Source of the DNA: Deltaproteobacteria bacterium
GTDB taxonomy: Bacteria > Myxococcota_A > UBA9160 > SZUA-336
Length of the DNA: 64,000 bases
Reading direction: 5' to 3'
Assembly (NCBI GenBank): GCA_016875225.1
Contig: VGRW01000012.1
Coordinates: forward strand, 1 to 64,000
Position numbers and translations under genes: made by a program. The notes below the pieces were generated by a model. That model had not been told where the DNA came from and did no database searches. It was given only the letters and a program-made list of their open reading frames with translations. This document shows positions 17,998 to 27,756 of this stretch, one piece after another (the stretch's first letter is position 1; every line of letters starts with the position of its first letter).

Positions 17998-19239
17998 ATG
18001 GAGAAAATCGAGCGGAACGTTCCGAACGGCAAGGTCGAGGGCAGCTGCGAGGCCGCCTTCATGGGAGTGGCGGACGAGTTCGAGCGGAACTTCCGCGAGC
18101 GCGACGAGGTCGGCGCTTCGGTCTGCATCCGCCACGAGGGCAGGACCGTGGTCGACCTCTGGGGCGGAATCGCGCGCCCGGCCGACGGCACGCCCTGGCA
18201 GCGCGACACGGTCTCGATCGTGTTCTCGTGCACGAAGGGCGCGGTCGCGCTCTGCGCGCACGTGCTCGCCTCGCGCGGCAAGCTCGACATCGATGCGCCG
18301 GTCGCCAGCTACTGGCCCGAGTTCGCGCGCAAGGGCAAGGAGTACGCGACGGTCCGGATGATGCTCGACCACTCCGTCGGCGTTCCCGCGTTCAAGACGC
18401 CGCTGCGTCCCGGCGGCTGCACCGATTGGGACTACATGGTCGAGATGCTGGCCGACGAGGAGCCGTTCTGGTTCCCGGGCACACGCAACGGCTACCACAT
18501 GATCAACTTCGGCTGGACCGTCGGCGAGCTCGTGCGCCGCGTCTCCGGCCGATCGCTCGGCGCCTTCTTCCGCGACGAGATCGCAGGGCCGCTCGGCATC
18601 GAGTTCTGGATCGGCACGCCCGAAGAGGTCGAGCCGCGCGTCGCGCCGGTGATGATGCACGCGCCCAAGCCGGGCGATCCGATCGGCGAGTTCATGATGA
18701 AGATCATGACGGACCCGCGCTCGACGCAGGCCCTGTCGCTGCTCAACACCGGCGGCTTCGATCCCAACAGCCGCGCCTGTCACGCGGCCGAGATCGGCGG
18801 CGGCGGCGGGATCTCGAACGCGCGCGGGCTCGCCGGCATGTACGCGCCGCTCGCGTGCGGCGGCGAGCTCGACGGCGTGCGCCTGGTCGATCGTGCGCAG
18901 CTCGCGCGCATGGGCGAGGTCTCCGTCGCGACGAACGAGGACGCGACGCTTCTGATCCCGACGCGCTTCTCGCTCGGCTTCATGAAGTCGATGGACAACC
19001 GCCGCAGGCCGCGCGGCGACCGCGACTCCGCGATCCTCTCGTCGGCGGCCTTCGGGCACGTCGGCGCGGGCGGGAGCATCGGCTTCGCCGACCTAGAGCT
19101 CGGGATGTCGTTCGGCTACTCGATGAACCGCATGGGGCCGGGGATCATGCTGAACGAACGCGGTCAGTCGTTGGTCGACGCGGCGTACCGGGCCGTCGGG
19201 TTCAGCTCGAACCAGAGCGGGGTCTGGACGCGAAGCTAG
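17998..19239 (+). CDS. Serine hydrolase, beta-lactamase/EstB-like esterase family
   Basis: A 413-residue beta-lactamase-fold protein. The nucleophile motif is S77-C-T-K80 (VFSCTKG), followed by the usual LDIDAPVASYWPEF and MLDHSVG segments. A NGYHMINFGW stretch (near residue 163) takes the place of the YxN motif, and a GHVGAGGSIGFAD strand near residue 350 the place of the KTG/HxG motif. These features match EstB/LACTB-like carboxylesterases acting on lipids or lactones. No signal peptide is seen. It is not close enough to the hydrolase at 5028-6023 to be a recent copy. Confidence 0.87.
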   Translation: MEKIERNVPNGKVEGSCEAAFMGVADEFERNFRERDEVGASVCIRHEGRTVVDLWGGIARPADGTPWQRDTVSIVFSCTKGAVALCAHVLASRGKLDIDAPVASYWPEFARKGKEYATVRMMLDHSVGVPAFKTPLRPGGCTDWDYMVEMLADEEPFWFPGTRNGYHMINFGWTVGELVRRVSGRSLGAFFRDEIAGPLGIEFWIGTPEEVEPRVAPVMMHAPKPGDPIGEFMMKIMTDPRSTQALSLLNTGGFDPNSRACHAAEIGGGGGISNARGLAGMYAPLACGGELDGVRLVDRAQLARMGEVSVATNEDATLLIPTRFSLGFMKSMDNRRRPRGDRDSAILSSAAFGHVGAGGSIGFADLELGMSFGYSMNRMGPGIMLNERGQSLVDAAYRAVGFSSNQSGVWTRS

Positions 19240-19373
19240 GCGGCAACTCGCCTCGAAGGCGCTCGACTAAAGCCGCGCTTCCGAAAGCTCGAAGAGACCG
19301 GGACGAGGTGCCCGTGGCGAATGCTCGCTCCGCGGTGTTGACGCCGTTCCGCTCCGGGTGCAACCTCGCCCGC

Positions 19374-19730
19374 ATGGCGATGTGGAGGCCTTGCGCGCGA
19401 TTCGTCGTCGCGCTCTCGTTGCTGGCGCTGATGGGGGCGCCGGTCGCGAGCGAGGCCTTTGCGCAGCGCGACCCGCACGCCTGCTGTCCCGAGTCCGCGC
19501 CGGTCCAAACCACGCCATGTCAGTACGTCGCGCCGCTCGCCTGCTGCGCGCAGATCGGGATTCCCGCCCCGACGCCCGCGGACGGGCTCGAGCTCTTCGG
19601 GCTCGCGCTCGCGTCGCCCGGCCTCGCGAGCGAGTCGCGGGCTCTGCCCGCGCAGTTCTTCGCCCGAGCTCGAAACGGCCACGGGCCGCCGCGCGCCGCG
19701 CAGAACCGCACGACCGTTCTCCAACTCTGA
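19374..19730 (+). CDS. Small Cys-rich secreted protein at the head of the metal-efflux operon
   Basis: A 118-residue protein with a signal peptide (hydrophobic core FVVALSLLALMGAPV, cleavage near residue 31). It is followed by a short mature part with two Cys-Cys pairs (HACCPE and ACCAQ) plus one more Cys. It precedes the RND efflux genes by 98 bp on the same strand. Small Cys/His-rich exported proteins at the start of Cu/Ag efflux operons often bind or sense metal in the periplasm; that role is inferred. ATG 19374 was chosen because the signal peptide begins there; ATG 19380 is also possible. No family is recognised. Confidence 0.65.
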   Translation: MAMWRPCARFVVALSLLALMGAPVASEAFAQRDPHACCPESAPVQTTPCQYVAPLACCAQIGIPAPTPADGLELFGLALASPGLASESRALPAQFFARARNGHGPPRAAQNRTTVLQL

Positions 19731-19828
19731 GCCGACTCCTCTCGCGGTTCCCCGGGACTTCGTCCCGATTTCCGTGAACACGCGAGCGTGCCGTCACCCG
19801 ACCGCACGCGCCCTGCGAGGAGATCGAA

Positions 19829-21187
19829 ATGTTGGAACGGACCGCGCGCGTCTGCGCGGCGGCTGTCGCGCTTACCGCGGGCCTGGCCTGCGCCAGCGCA
19901 GACCAGATGGAGCGCTACCGGGCGCAGCGGCTCGAGATCGCGCGCCCGAGCGTCGAATCCGCGAGCGCCGTACGGGGTGATCCGCTCGACGGCGCCGGGC
20001 TTCTCTCGCGAAGCGCTCTGGTGTCGCAGGTTCTCTTGCGAAACCCGGGGCTCGAGGCTTCGCGCTCGGCGTGGCAGGCGGCGCTCGCGCGCTACCCGCA
20101 AGTGGTGTCGCTTCCGGACCCGACGCTCGGGTACTCGGTGCGGCCGCGCTCGATCTCGGACCGCGACGTCGATCCCGCGCACGACGTGGAGCTTTCGCAG
20201 CCGCTTCCGTTTCCCGGGAAGCTGGCATTGCGCGGCGAGATCGCGCTCGCCTCCGCCGACGCGGCTTCCGAGGGCGTGGCGGGGGAGCGGGTGAGGCTGG
20301 CCGCGCTCGCCTCGATCGCGTTCGACGAGTACTGGCTCGCGGACATCGCGCTCGAGACGAACGCGCAGCACCTCGCGTTCCTCGAGGAGCTGCACGCCAC
20401 GGCGCTGGCGCGCTACGCGGCGGGAACCGCCTCGCAGCTCGAGGTGCTCGAGGCCGAGAGCGAGGTCGCGATGCTCCTGCACGGCGATATCGAGCTCCGA
20501 GCCCAGCGGAGGATCGCCGCCGAACGGATCAATCTGCTCCTGCACCGAGCGCCGGTCCTGCCGCTTCCGCCGCCTGCGCGCGAGCTAGAGGTTCCGACCG
20601 AGCACGATCTCGACGCGGACGCGCTCGTCGAGCGGGCGCTCGCGCGTCGGCCCGAGCTTCGCGCGCGCGTGGCCGAGACGCGCGCGAACCGGGCCGCGGT
20701 GGCGCTCGCCGAGCGCGAGTTCCTGCCCGACCTGGAGCTCCAGGCCGGCTACATGGGCTCGATGCAGGAGTCGCCGCTGCGGCCGTTCCTGGGCATCGAG
20801 CTCGAGCTTCCGATCCAGCTCGGCCGCAGGCGCGCGGCGCTGGACGAGGCCAACGCGCTTCTCGCGCGCGGAAGAAGCCGCAGCCGGGGGCTCGAGGATC
20901 GGGTCCGATTCGAGGTGGTCGTCGCGATCGAGCGCCTGCGCGAGGCGCAGCACCTGCTCGAGCTCTCGCGCGAGCGGCTGCTTCCGGCCGCGCGCAGCCG
21001 CTCCGCGTCCGCAGTCTCTGCGTTCCAGACCGGCCAGGCGGGCTTTCCCGAGCTCGTGAGTGCGGAGCGGGCGCTCCGCGCCGCGGAGTTCGGCGAGCAC
21101 GAAGCGCTGGCCAACCTCTCGCGCAGACGCGCCGAGCTGGCGCGCACCCTGGGCGAGACGGCCCCGCTCGAGAAGGAGCAGCGATGA
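19829..21187 (+). CDS. TolC/CusC-type outer-membrane efflux protein
   Basis: A 452-residue outer-membrane factor with two repeated long-helix regions (about residues 60-230 and 265-440), as in TolC/CusC/CzcC. The signal ends GLAC (Cys21), so it may be a lipoprotein like CusC. Family landmarks include NPGLEASRSAW and LPDPTLGYSV in the first repeat and RPELRARVAE in the second. It forms the channel of the tripartite pump encoded by the next two genes. It overlaps the membrane-fusion gene (ATGA), so translation is coupled. Confidence 0.92.
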   Translation: MLERTARVCAAAVALTAGLACASADQMERYRAQRLEIARPSVESASAVRGDPLDGAGLLSRSALVSQVLLRNPGLEASRSAWQAALARYPQVVSLPDPTLGYSVRPRSISDRDVDPAHDVELSQPLPFPGKLALRGEIALASADAASEGVAGERVRLAALASIAFDEYWLADIALETNAQHLAFLEELHATALARYAAGTASQLEVLEAESEVAMLLHGDIELRAQRRIAAERINLLLHRAPVLPLPPPARELEVPTEHDLDADALVERALARRPELRARVAETRANRAAVALAEREFLPDLELQAGYMGSMQESPLRPFLGIELELPIQLGRRRAALDEANALLARGRSRSRGLEDRVRFEVVVAIERLREAQHLLELSRERLLPAARSRSASAVSAFQTGQAGFPELVSAERALRAAEFGEHEALANLSRRRAELARTLGETAPLEKEQR

Positions 21188-22659
21188 TCGGAGAACGATT
21201 CGGACGCCGGACCTGGATCGTCGCGCTCGCGCTCGCGACGCTCGCCGCCTGTCGCGAAGCCGAGCGCGCCCCGGCCGCGTCCGCCGCGACCTTCTCGGGG
21301 ACGGGTCTACACGTGGACGTGTCGCTCGGAGGGGGCATGGCTCGCGAGGGCGAGAACGAGCTTCGGATCCGAGTTCGCGATGCGAGCGGCGCGCCGGTCG
21401 ACGATGCGAGCGCTTTTCTCGCCTACAGCATGCCGATGGCGGGCATGGCCACGATGGGCGGGAGGGTCGACTTCCAGCCGGTCGGGCGCGGCGAGTACGT
21501 CGCGATCGCGGCGCTCTCGATGGGTGGCACCTGGAAGCTCGAGCTCGAAGCATCGCGACCCTCGGGCGAGGTCGCGACCGCCGTGGGCTCGCTTCGCACG
21601 GGCGCGCCGGGGCTCGAGCTCGACGCTCCCTCCGGCCGCGCGGAGAAGCGGGCCAGCGCGCCGGCCTCGGCAGAGGTTCGCGTCGATCCGGCGCGCCTTC
21701 AGAAGCTCGGAGTCCGTTTCGCGAGCGCCGAACGAGGGCCGCTCGAGCGGATCGTCCGCGCGACCGGAACCGTCGTCTGGGACGAGACGGCGCTGGTCGA
21801 CGTCTCGCTGAAGGTGCGCGGCTGGGTGCGCGAGCTCCACGCGGACTCGCTCGGCGCACGCGTCGAGGCGGGCGATCCGCTGTTCAGCGTCTACAGCCCG
21901 GAGATCTACGCGGCCGAGGCCGAGTACCTAGAGGCGCTACGCGCGCAGGCGGCTGCTCGCAACAGCGCCTCGACGGACCGAGCCGATGCGATGGTCCGCG
22001 CCGCACGAGCGCGCCTGCGGCTCTGGGACGTCGCAGAGTCCGACGTCGCCGCCCTGGTCGAGCGAGGAGAGCCGCGCGAGTCGGTGCCGATTCGCGCTCG
22101 CTCGAGCGGATTCGTGCTCGAGAAGAACGTTGTTCTCGGCGCAGCGATCGAGCCGGGAATGCGGCTGTTCCGGATCGCGCCGCTCGACCGCGTCTGGGTC
22201 GACGCGCAGGCGTTCGAGTCCGACGTCGCGCTGCTGCGGGTCGGACAGACGGCGCGAGTGCGCGGTCCGACGCTGCCCGAGCGCGGGATCGAGGCGCGCG
22301 TCGCCTGGGTCTACCCATCGCTCGACGCCGTCGCTCGTACCTCGCGGGCACGGCTTACGCTATCGAACCCGGACTTCGCGCTCCGCCCGGGGCTCTGGGT
22401 CGAGGTGGAGCTGCGGATCGATCTCGGCGAGCGTCTATTCGTGCCGGCGTCGGCGGTGATCCATTCCGGCGCGCGTCGCGTGGTCTTCGTCGATCGCGGG
22501 GAAGGCCGGCTCGAGCCGCGCGACGTCCAGACCGGCGCGGCCGCCGGTCCATCGATCGAGATCGTATCCGGGCTCGCCGCCGGCGAGCGCGTGGTCTCGG
22601 CGGGGAACTTCCTGATCGCCGCGGAGAGCCGGCTGCAGTCGGCGCTGGAGCAGTGGTGA
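21184..22659 (+). CDS. CusB-type membrane-fusion protein with N-terminal FixH/YtkA-like domain
   Basis: A 491-residue periplasmic adaptor. The lipoprotein-type signal ends LAAC (Cys20). Residues ~35-145 look like a FixH/YtkA-like beta-sandwich, with a Met-rich run SMPMAGMATMGG. From ~165 on is the canonical CusB/CzcB body: VRFASAERGPLERIVRATG, YSPEIYAAEAEYLEA (hairpin), lipoyl and beta-barrel strands, and the end segment SGLAAGERVVSAGNFLIAAESRL. It links the inner-membrane pump to the outer-membrane channel and probably passes the metal on. The fused domain is an uncommon but known extension; its Met cluster suits Cu(I)/Ag(I). Both junctions overlap (ATGA before, GTGA after). Confidence 0.92.
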   Translation: MIGERFGRRTWIVALALATLAACREAERAPAASAATFSGTGLHVDVSLGGGMAREGENELRIRVRDASGAPVDDASAFLAYSMPMAGMATMGGRVDFQPVGRGEYVAIAALSMGGTWKLELEASRPSGEVATAVGSLRTGAPGLELDAPSGRAEKRASAPASAEVRVDPARLQKLGVRFASAERGPLERIVRATGTVVWDETALVDVSLKVRGWVRELHADSLGARVEAGDPLFSVYSPEIYAAEAEYLEALRAQAAARNSASTDRADAMVRAARARLRLWDVAESDVAALVERGEPRESVPIRARSSGFVLEKNVVLGAAIEPGMRLFRIAPLDRVWVDAQAFESDVALLRVGQTARVRGPTLPERGIEARVAWVYPSLDAVARTSRARLTLSNPDFALRPGLWVEVELRIDLGERLFVPASAVIHSGARRVVFVDRGEGRLEPRDVQTGAAAGPSIEIVSGLAAGERVVSAGNFLIAAESRLQSALEQW

Positions 22660-25600
22660 TCGCGCGCGTCATCGCCGGTTGTGCGCGCGCGCCGGGTCTG
22701 ACTCTTCTCGGTGTCGCTGCGGCCTGCCTCTGGGGGATCTTCGATATCCGGCACTCGCCACTCGACGCGATCCCCGACCTGTCGGACGTCCAGGTCATCG
22801 TTTCGGCGGAGTGGCCCGGTCGCGGGCCGGATCTGATCGAGGATCAGGTCACCTATCCGGTCTCGTCGACGCTGCTCTCGCTGCCGCGGGTGCGATCCGT
22901 GCGCGGACAGTCGTTCTTCGGGCTCTCGCTCGTATACGCGATCTTCGAGGACGGCACGGATCCGTACTGGGCGCGCAGCCGGGTGCTCGAGTACATGGAC
23001 GCGGCGCGCGCGCGGCTTCCCGACGGGGTCACGCCCGTGCTCGGGCCGGACGCGACCGGCGTCGGCTGGGTCTTCGAGTACGCGCTCGTCGACCGCAGCG
23101 GGCGGCACGATCTCGCGCAGCTTCGCAGCATGCAGGACTGGAACCTGCGCTACGCGCTCGCGAGCGTTCCGGGCGTCGCCGAGGTCGCGTCGATCGGCGG
23201 CTTCGTGCGTCAGTACCAGGTGCAGGTGGACCCGGGACGGCTGCGCGCCTACGGAATCCCGCTGCGCGACGTGATCTCCGCCGTGCGAGAGGCCAACCAC
23301 GAGACCGGCGGCGGCGTGATCGAGCTGGCCGAGCACGAGCAGGTCGTGCGCGGGCGCGGCTACGTCCGTTCGCTCGAGGATCTCGAACAGGTCCCGCTGC
23401 GCGTCGGAGACGCGGGGGTGCCGGTGCTTCTGCGCGACGTTTCGCGCGTCGTGTTCGGACCCGATCTGCGCCGCGGGCTGGTCGAGCTCGATGGCGAGGG
23501 CGAGGTCGTGGGCGGGATCGTGGTGATGCGCTTCGGCGAGAACGCGCTCGCGGTGATCGACGCGGTGAAGGCCCGCCTCGCCGAAGTCCGCCTCGGGCTT
23601 CCCGAGGGCGTCGAGCTCGTCACCACCTACGACCGCTCCGAGCTGATCCGCGCGGCCATCGGCACGCTCTCGCGCACGCTGCTCGAAGAGCTCGCCGTCG
23701 TCTCGGTCGTGATCGTGGTCTTCCTGCTGCACGTCCGCAGCGCGCTGGTCCCGATCCTGCTGATCCCGATCGGCATCTCGCTCGCGTTCGTTCCCATGCT
23801 CTACCAAGGATTGACCGCGAACATCATGTCGCTGGGCGGTATCGCGGTGGCGATCGGGGCGATGGTCGACGCGGCGATCGTCGTGGTCGAGAACGCGCAC
23901 AAGCGGCTCGAGAGATGGCAGGCCGGGGGAGGGCCCGGCGAACGGAGCGACGCGATCGTCGCGGCGATGCAAGAGGTCGGTCCGAGCATCTTCTTCGCGC
24001 TGCTCGTGATCACCGTCTCGTTCCTGCCGGTGTTCGCGCTGCAGGGCACGGAGGGGCGGCTCTTCAAGCCGCTCGCCTTCACCAAGACCTACGCGATGGC
24101 CGCCGCCGCGCTGCTCTCGGTGACGCTGACGCCGGCTCTCGCGGTGCTGCTGATCCGCGGCAAGGTGCGAGCCGAGCACGAGAATCCGCTGAACGCCTGG
24201 CTCGTGCGCGCCTACACACCCGCGGTTCGCTTCGTCGTGCGGCGGCGCGGGTGGGTGATCGTCGCCGCGCTGCTGCTCCTGGCCAGCGCGGTGCCTCCCT
24301 TTCTCTCGCTCGGCTCGGAGTTCATGCCGCCGCTGAACGAGGGCACGCTTCTGTACATGCCGACCGCTCCGCCCGGGATCGCGGTCGGAGAGGCCGCACG
24401 CGTGCTCCAGCTCATGGATCGCGAGCTGCGCGCGGTTCCCGAGGTCGAGCGCGTCTTCGGCAAGATCGGCCGCGCCGAGACGCCCACCGACGCCGCTCCG
24501 CTCTCCATGGTCGAGACGATCATCCAGCTCGCCCCGCGGGAGCGCTGGCGTCCGGGCCTCGACTGGGACGCGCTCGTGCAGGAGCTCGACGCGAAGCTCC
24601 GCTATCCCGGCATGCCGAACCTCTGGTGGATGCCGATCCAGACACGCACGGAGATGCTCGCCACCGGGGTCCGCAGTCCGCTCGGCGTGAAGATCTTCGG
24701 CGACGATCTCGAATCGGTCGAGCGCGCCGCGATCGAGATCGCAGCCGCGCTGCGCGGAGTTCCCGGAACGCGCAATGCGTTCGCTGAGCGGACCACCGGC
24801 GCCTTCTACCTCGACGCGCGGATCGACCGGGCGCGCGCTTCGCGACACGGCGTCTCGGCGCAGGATCTGAACGAGGCGCTCGAGGCGGCGATCGGCGGCA
24901 CGAACGTCTCGCAGACCGTCGTGGGACGCGAGCGCTACGCGATCAACGTTCGCTACGCGCGGGAATTCCGGGACGACGCCGAGCAGGTGGGTCGCGCGCT
25001 GGTGCCGACCGCCAGCGGAGCGCTGGTCCCGCTCGGCGAGCTCGCGGATCTGCGCTTCGAGACCGGGCCCGAGATGGTGCGAAGCGAAGCCGGGAAGGTG
25101 GTCGGCCTGGTGGCCGTCGACGTCTCGGGCCGGCCGATCGTGGACTACGTCGAAGAGGCGCGCAGCCGGATCGAGTCCAGCGTCGCACTTCCCGCGGGCA
25201 CACGAATCGCCTGGGTCGGGCAATTCGAGTACTTCGAGCGCGCGAAGGCGCGGCTCGCCTACGTGCTGCCGCTCACGCTCGCCCTGGTCGCGCTTCTGCT
25301 CTACCTGAACACGCGCTCCGGCGTCGAGACGGCGCTCGTGATGCTGGCGGTTCCGTTCTCGCTGATCGGTGCGGTCTGGCTGCTCTTCGCTCTCGACTAC
25401 AACCTGTCGGTCGCCGTCTGGGTGGGCATCATCGCGCTCGCGGGACTCGACGCGCAGACGGGCGTGGTGATGCTGCTGTACCTGTCGGTCGCGCACCGCG
25501 AGCGCGAAGCCGCGGACGGCCTGCGAAGCGCCTCCGATCTCGAGGACGCGATCGTCGAGGGCGCGGCGCGCCGCATCCGCCCCAAGCTGATGACCGTGCT

Positions 25601-25796
25601 GACGACGATGCTCGGCCTCTTGCCTCTGCTCTGGAGCAGCGGCACCGGTGCGGACGTGATGAAGCGGATCGCGGCGCCGATGGTCGGCGGCCTGGCGAGC
25701 TCGTTTGCGCTGGAGCTCTTGGTCTACCCGGCGCTGTTCGCGCTCTGGAAGGGGCGTGCGCTCGTCAGTCGATCCGGACGCGGAACCGCAGCGTGA
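22656..25796 (+). CDS. CusA/CzcA-family heavy-metal RND efflux pump
   Basis: A 1046-residue inner-membrane proton antiporter of the HME-RND family. Seen directly: SPLDAIPDLSDVQVI at the N-terminus, GGIVVMRFGENAL near residue 287, the TM4 proton-relay stretch GAMVDAAIVVVENAHK near 402, and GSEFMPPLNEGTLLYMP near 557. Two of the CusA methionine-triad positions appear kept (LLYMP and RTEMLATG). The third, in the GGxMVG region of CusA, reads GGTNVS here. Cu(I)/Ag(I) is the likely substrate, but the missing Met leaves some doubt. It starts at GTG 22656, overlapping the adaptor gene. The 3' end overlaps the convergent secreted-protein gene by 32 bp. Confidence 0.93.
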   Translation: MIARVIAGCARAPGLTLLGVAAACLWGIFDIRHSPLDAIPDLSDVQVIVSAEWPGRGPDLIEDQVTYPVSSTLLSLPRVRSVRGQSFFGLSLVYAIFEDGTDPYWARSRVLEYMDAARARLPDGVTPVLGPDATGVGWVFEYALVDRSGRHDLAQLRSMQDWNLRYALASVPGVAEVASIGGFVRQYQVQVDPGRLRAYGIPLRDVISAVREANHETGGGVIELAEHEQVVRGRGYVRSLEDLEQVPLRVGDAGVPVLLRDVSRVVFGPDLRRGLVELDGEGEVVGGIVVMRFGENALAVIDAVKARLAEVRLGLPEGVELVTTYDRSELIRAAIGTLSRTLLEELAVVSVVIVVFLLHVRSALVPILLIPIGISLAFVPMLYQGLTANIMSLGGIAVAIGAMVDAAIVVVENAHKRLERWQAGGGPGERSDAIVAAMQEVGPSIFFALLVITVSFLPVFALQGTEGRLFKPLAFTKTYAMAAAALLSVTLTPALAVLLIRGKVRAEHENPLNAWLVRAYTPAVRFVVRRRGWVIVAALLLLASAVPPFLSLGSEFMPPLNEGTLLYMPTAPPGIAVGEAARVLQLMDRELRAVPEVERVFGKIGRAETPTDAAPLSMVETIIQLAPRERWRPGLDWDALVQELDAKLRYPGMPNLWWMPIQTRTEMLATGVRSPLGVKIFGDDLESVERAAIEIAAALRGVPGTRNAFAERTTGAFYLDARIDRARASRHGVSAQDLNEALEAAIGGTNVSQTVVGRERYAINVRYAREFRDDAEQVGRALVPTASGALVPLGELADLRFETGPEMVRSEAGKVVGLVAVDVSGRPIVDYVEEARSRIESSVALPAGTRIAWVGQFEYFERAKARLAYVLPLTLALVALLLYLNTRSGVETALVMLAVPFSLIGAVWLLFALDYNLSVAVWVGIIALAGLDAQTGVVMLLYLSVAHREREAADGLRSASDLEDAIVEGAARRIRPKLMTVLTTMLGLLPLLWSSGTGADVMKRIAAPMVGGLASSFALELLVYPALFALWKGRALVSRSGRGTAA

Positions 25797-27756
25797 AGCT
25801 CGGTCCGGTGGGTCCGGCCTTGGCGGCGAAGCTTCCGCCCGGACTCACGCGAAGATGCGTCACGGCCGGGTCGGCTCCGTTCACGTCCGGGGTGGGGACG
25901 TAGCTCCAGGTCGCGCCGCCGTCGCTCGAGAACTCCAGGTCGTCCGCGAGGTTCGCGAGCGAGGCGTACGAGTAGGAGAGCGAGCTGGTCGGCACGCCCT
26001 GCGTGAACGCCACCGGCCCGCTGCCGGGTCCCGCGATGTCGTCGACGATCAGCTGCGACGGAACGGGGATCGGGTCGGAGAAGCGGATCGAGTCCGCGTC
26101 CGAGCTGCCGGCGCCCTGGTTGGAGACGATCACGGTGTACTCGATCACGGCGCCCGGGATCGCCCTCGGATTCGACGCGCCGTTCACCGGGTCCGAGAGC
26201 GTGAGCAGGGATTTCACGATCACCAGGTTCACCTTCACGAGCGAGAGGACCTGGTCGTCGATGTTCCAGTAGCCGGCCTGACTCTCGGGAGTGTTGGGTT
26301 GCCCGGAGCGATGCACGTGCCCGTTGGTCGCGCCGATCGTGCTGGTCGACCCGTCGCGCGCGTAGACGCGCACGGTCCAGCTGGCGCTCTCCGGATCGAC
26401 CGAGCTGAAGGTGTAGGTCGGGTTGGCCCCGACCGAGCCGTCATTCGTGAAGACGCGGTCGCCTGCGGTGGCGTCCCCGTGGCTTCCGTCGTCGTAGAGC
26501 ACGATCCCGCTCGCAACGGCGCTGCCGCCGGAATCGAGCAGGTCGGCGCGGACCGACGTGGTGGTGGCCTGGACGACCGCGCGGATCAGGAGCGGCTGTC
26601 CGACCTGGTAGATCGACGCGCTGGTGACTCCGGTGTCGTTCGGAGCGGTGATGTTGGCGCCGAAGGCCTCGACCAGCGCGTTGCTGATGGTCGCGTTCTG
26701 TCGGCTCCACTCCACGTCGTCGAGCTTCACCCAGGACTTGTACAGGTCGTCGTTGCCGTAGAAGCGCATGGTGAAGCGAAGCGTGACGGTCGTGCCCGCG
26801 TACGCGGCGAGATTCAGCGACGCTTGCCGCCAGCCGGCGTCGAGAAGCACCGGGCCGTAGGCGGGATTGCGGCCGACCCCGTAGGTCTGGATGTTCAGGT
26901 CCGCGAGCGGGTTCGCGATTCCCAGCGCCGTGTGGTTCACGAGCGTCCCGTTCACGTCGAGCGTCATGTAGTCGTACTGGGTCGAGCTCGTCATCGAGTC
27001 GAAGGCCTGATAGCGGAACTGGTACACGAAGCTTCCGGCGGCCGCGCCCGAGGGAACCGCCACCGAGCGCGAGACGCGGATGTACTCGGTCGTGTTTGCC
27101 GGGCTGTCCTCGCAGCGCGAGCGGTAGCCGAGCAGAAACCACGAGAGCCCGGTATTGGCGGCGTTGTCCACCCCCGCCGTCGCGTTGTCGTTGCATCCCG
27201 CGGGCAGGTTCACCGTCGCCGCTTCGGGCGGCACGGTGTGGACCTCGGCGTTGTGACCGCCAGCCGAGCCAGTGGTCGCGACGGTCCAGTTCGTGGGCGT
27301 GGCTCCGCTGGAGTGCTCGAAGTTCCCGTTGATCCGCGATGCCAGCGCCGTGGCCGCCTTGGCTCCGTTCTGGGTGATGTCGAAGTAGAGCCAGTACGTC
27401 TGAGCGCCGGCATCCTGGGCGATGAATCGGATCTCACCGCGGGCGTTCGCGGCGGCATCCGTGACGCCGCCGTACTTCACGTCCGTGAACTCCTGTGTCG
27501 CCACGAGCGTGGTGCCGTCGGCGCGCGTGACGCGCGGCGAGCTCGCGTCGAAGCTGCCGCTGATCCCGAGCTGCGCGAGCAGCGCCGCGAAGTTCGCGTC
27601 GACGACGACCGTGCTGTTCAAAGCTGACGACGCCGGAACCGAGATCGGCACCCGGTAGTGCCAGCTCGGGTCGTACCAGGCGGGCGCCGAGCGCAAGTCG
27701 GCCCTGGCGGTCCCGCCGAGCGCGAACACCAAGATGGCGAGCCATGCGCGTCGCAT
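25765..27756 (-). CDS. Large secreted DUF2341-like/DUF11-like protein
   Basis: A 663-residue exported protein with signal peptide MRRAWLAILVFALGGTARA (cleavage after ~19). Residues ~25-130 resemble DUF2341 (WYDPSWHYRVPISV…, …TYWLYFDI). The centre (~140-350) looks like a concanavalin-like beta-sandwich (NGNFEHSSGATPTNW…, LDDVEWSR). Residues ~365-480 resemble an Ig-like/CARDB-type strand-rich domain, and ~525-660 a DUF11-like repeat (PGAVIEYTVIVSNQGAG). Cys are few. It is probably a surface or released adhesin-like protein. No LPXTG or PEP-CTERM signal is seen. It stands alone, with lower codon bias than the neighbouring RND genes. Confidence 0.75.
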   Translation of the reverse strand: MRRAWLAILVFALGGTARADLRSAPAWYDPSWHYRVPISVPASSALNSTVVVDANFAALLAQLGISGSFDASSPRVTRADGTTLVATQEFTDVKYGGVTDAAANARGEIRFIAQDAGAQTYWLYFDITQNGAKAATALASRINGNFEHSSGATPTNWTVATTGSAGGHNAEVHTVPPEAATVNLPAGCNDNATAGVDNAANTGLSWFLLGYRSRCEDSPANTTEYIRVSRSVAVPSGAAAGSFVYQFRYQAFDSMTSSTQYDYMTLDVNGTLVNHTALGIANPLADLNIQTYGVGRNPAYGPVLLDAGWRQASLNLAAYAGTTVTLRFTMRFYGNDDLYKSWVKLDDVEWSRQNATISNALVEAFGANITAPNDTGVTSASIYQVGQPLLIRAVVQATTTSVRADLLDSGGSAVASGIVLYDDGSHGDATAGDRVFTNDGSVGANPTYTFSSVDPESASWTVRVYARDGSTSTIGATNGHVHRSGQPNTPESQAGYWNIDDQVLSLVKVNLVIVKSLLTLSDPVNGASNPRAIPGAVIEYTVIVSNQGAGSSDADSIRFSDPIPVPSQLIVDDIAGPGSGPVAFTQGVPTSSLSYSYASLANLADDLEFSSDGGATWSYVPTPDVNGADPAVTHLRVSPGGSFAAKAGPTGPSFTLRFRVRID

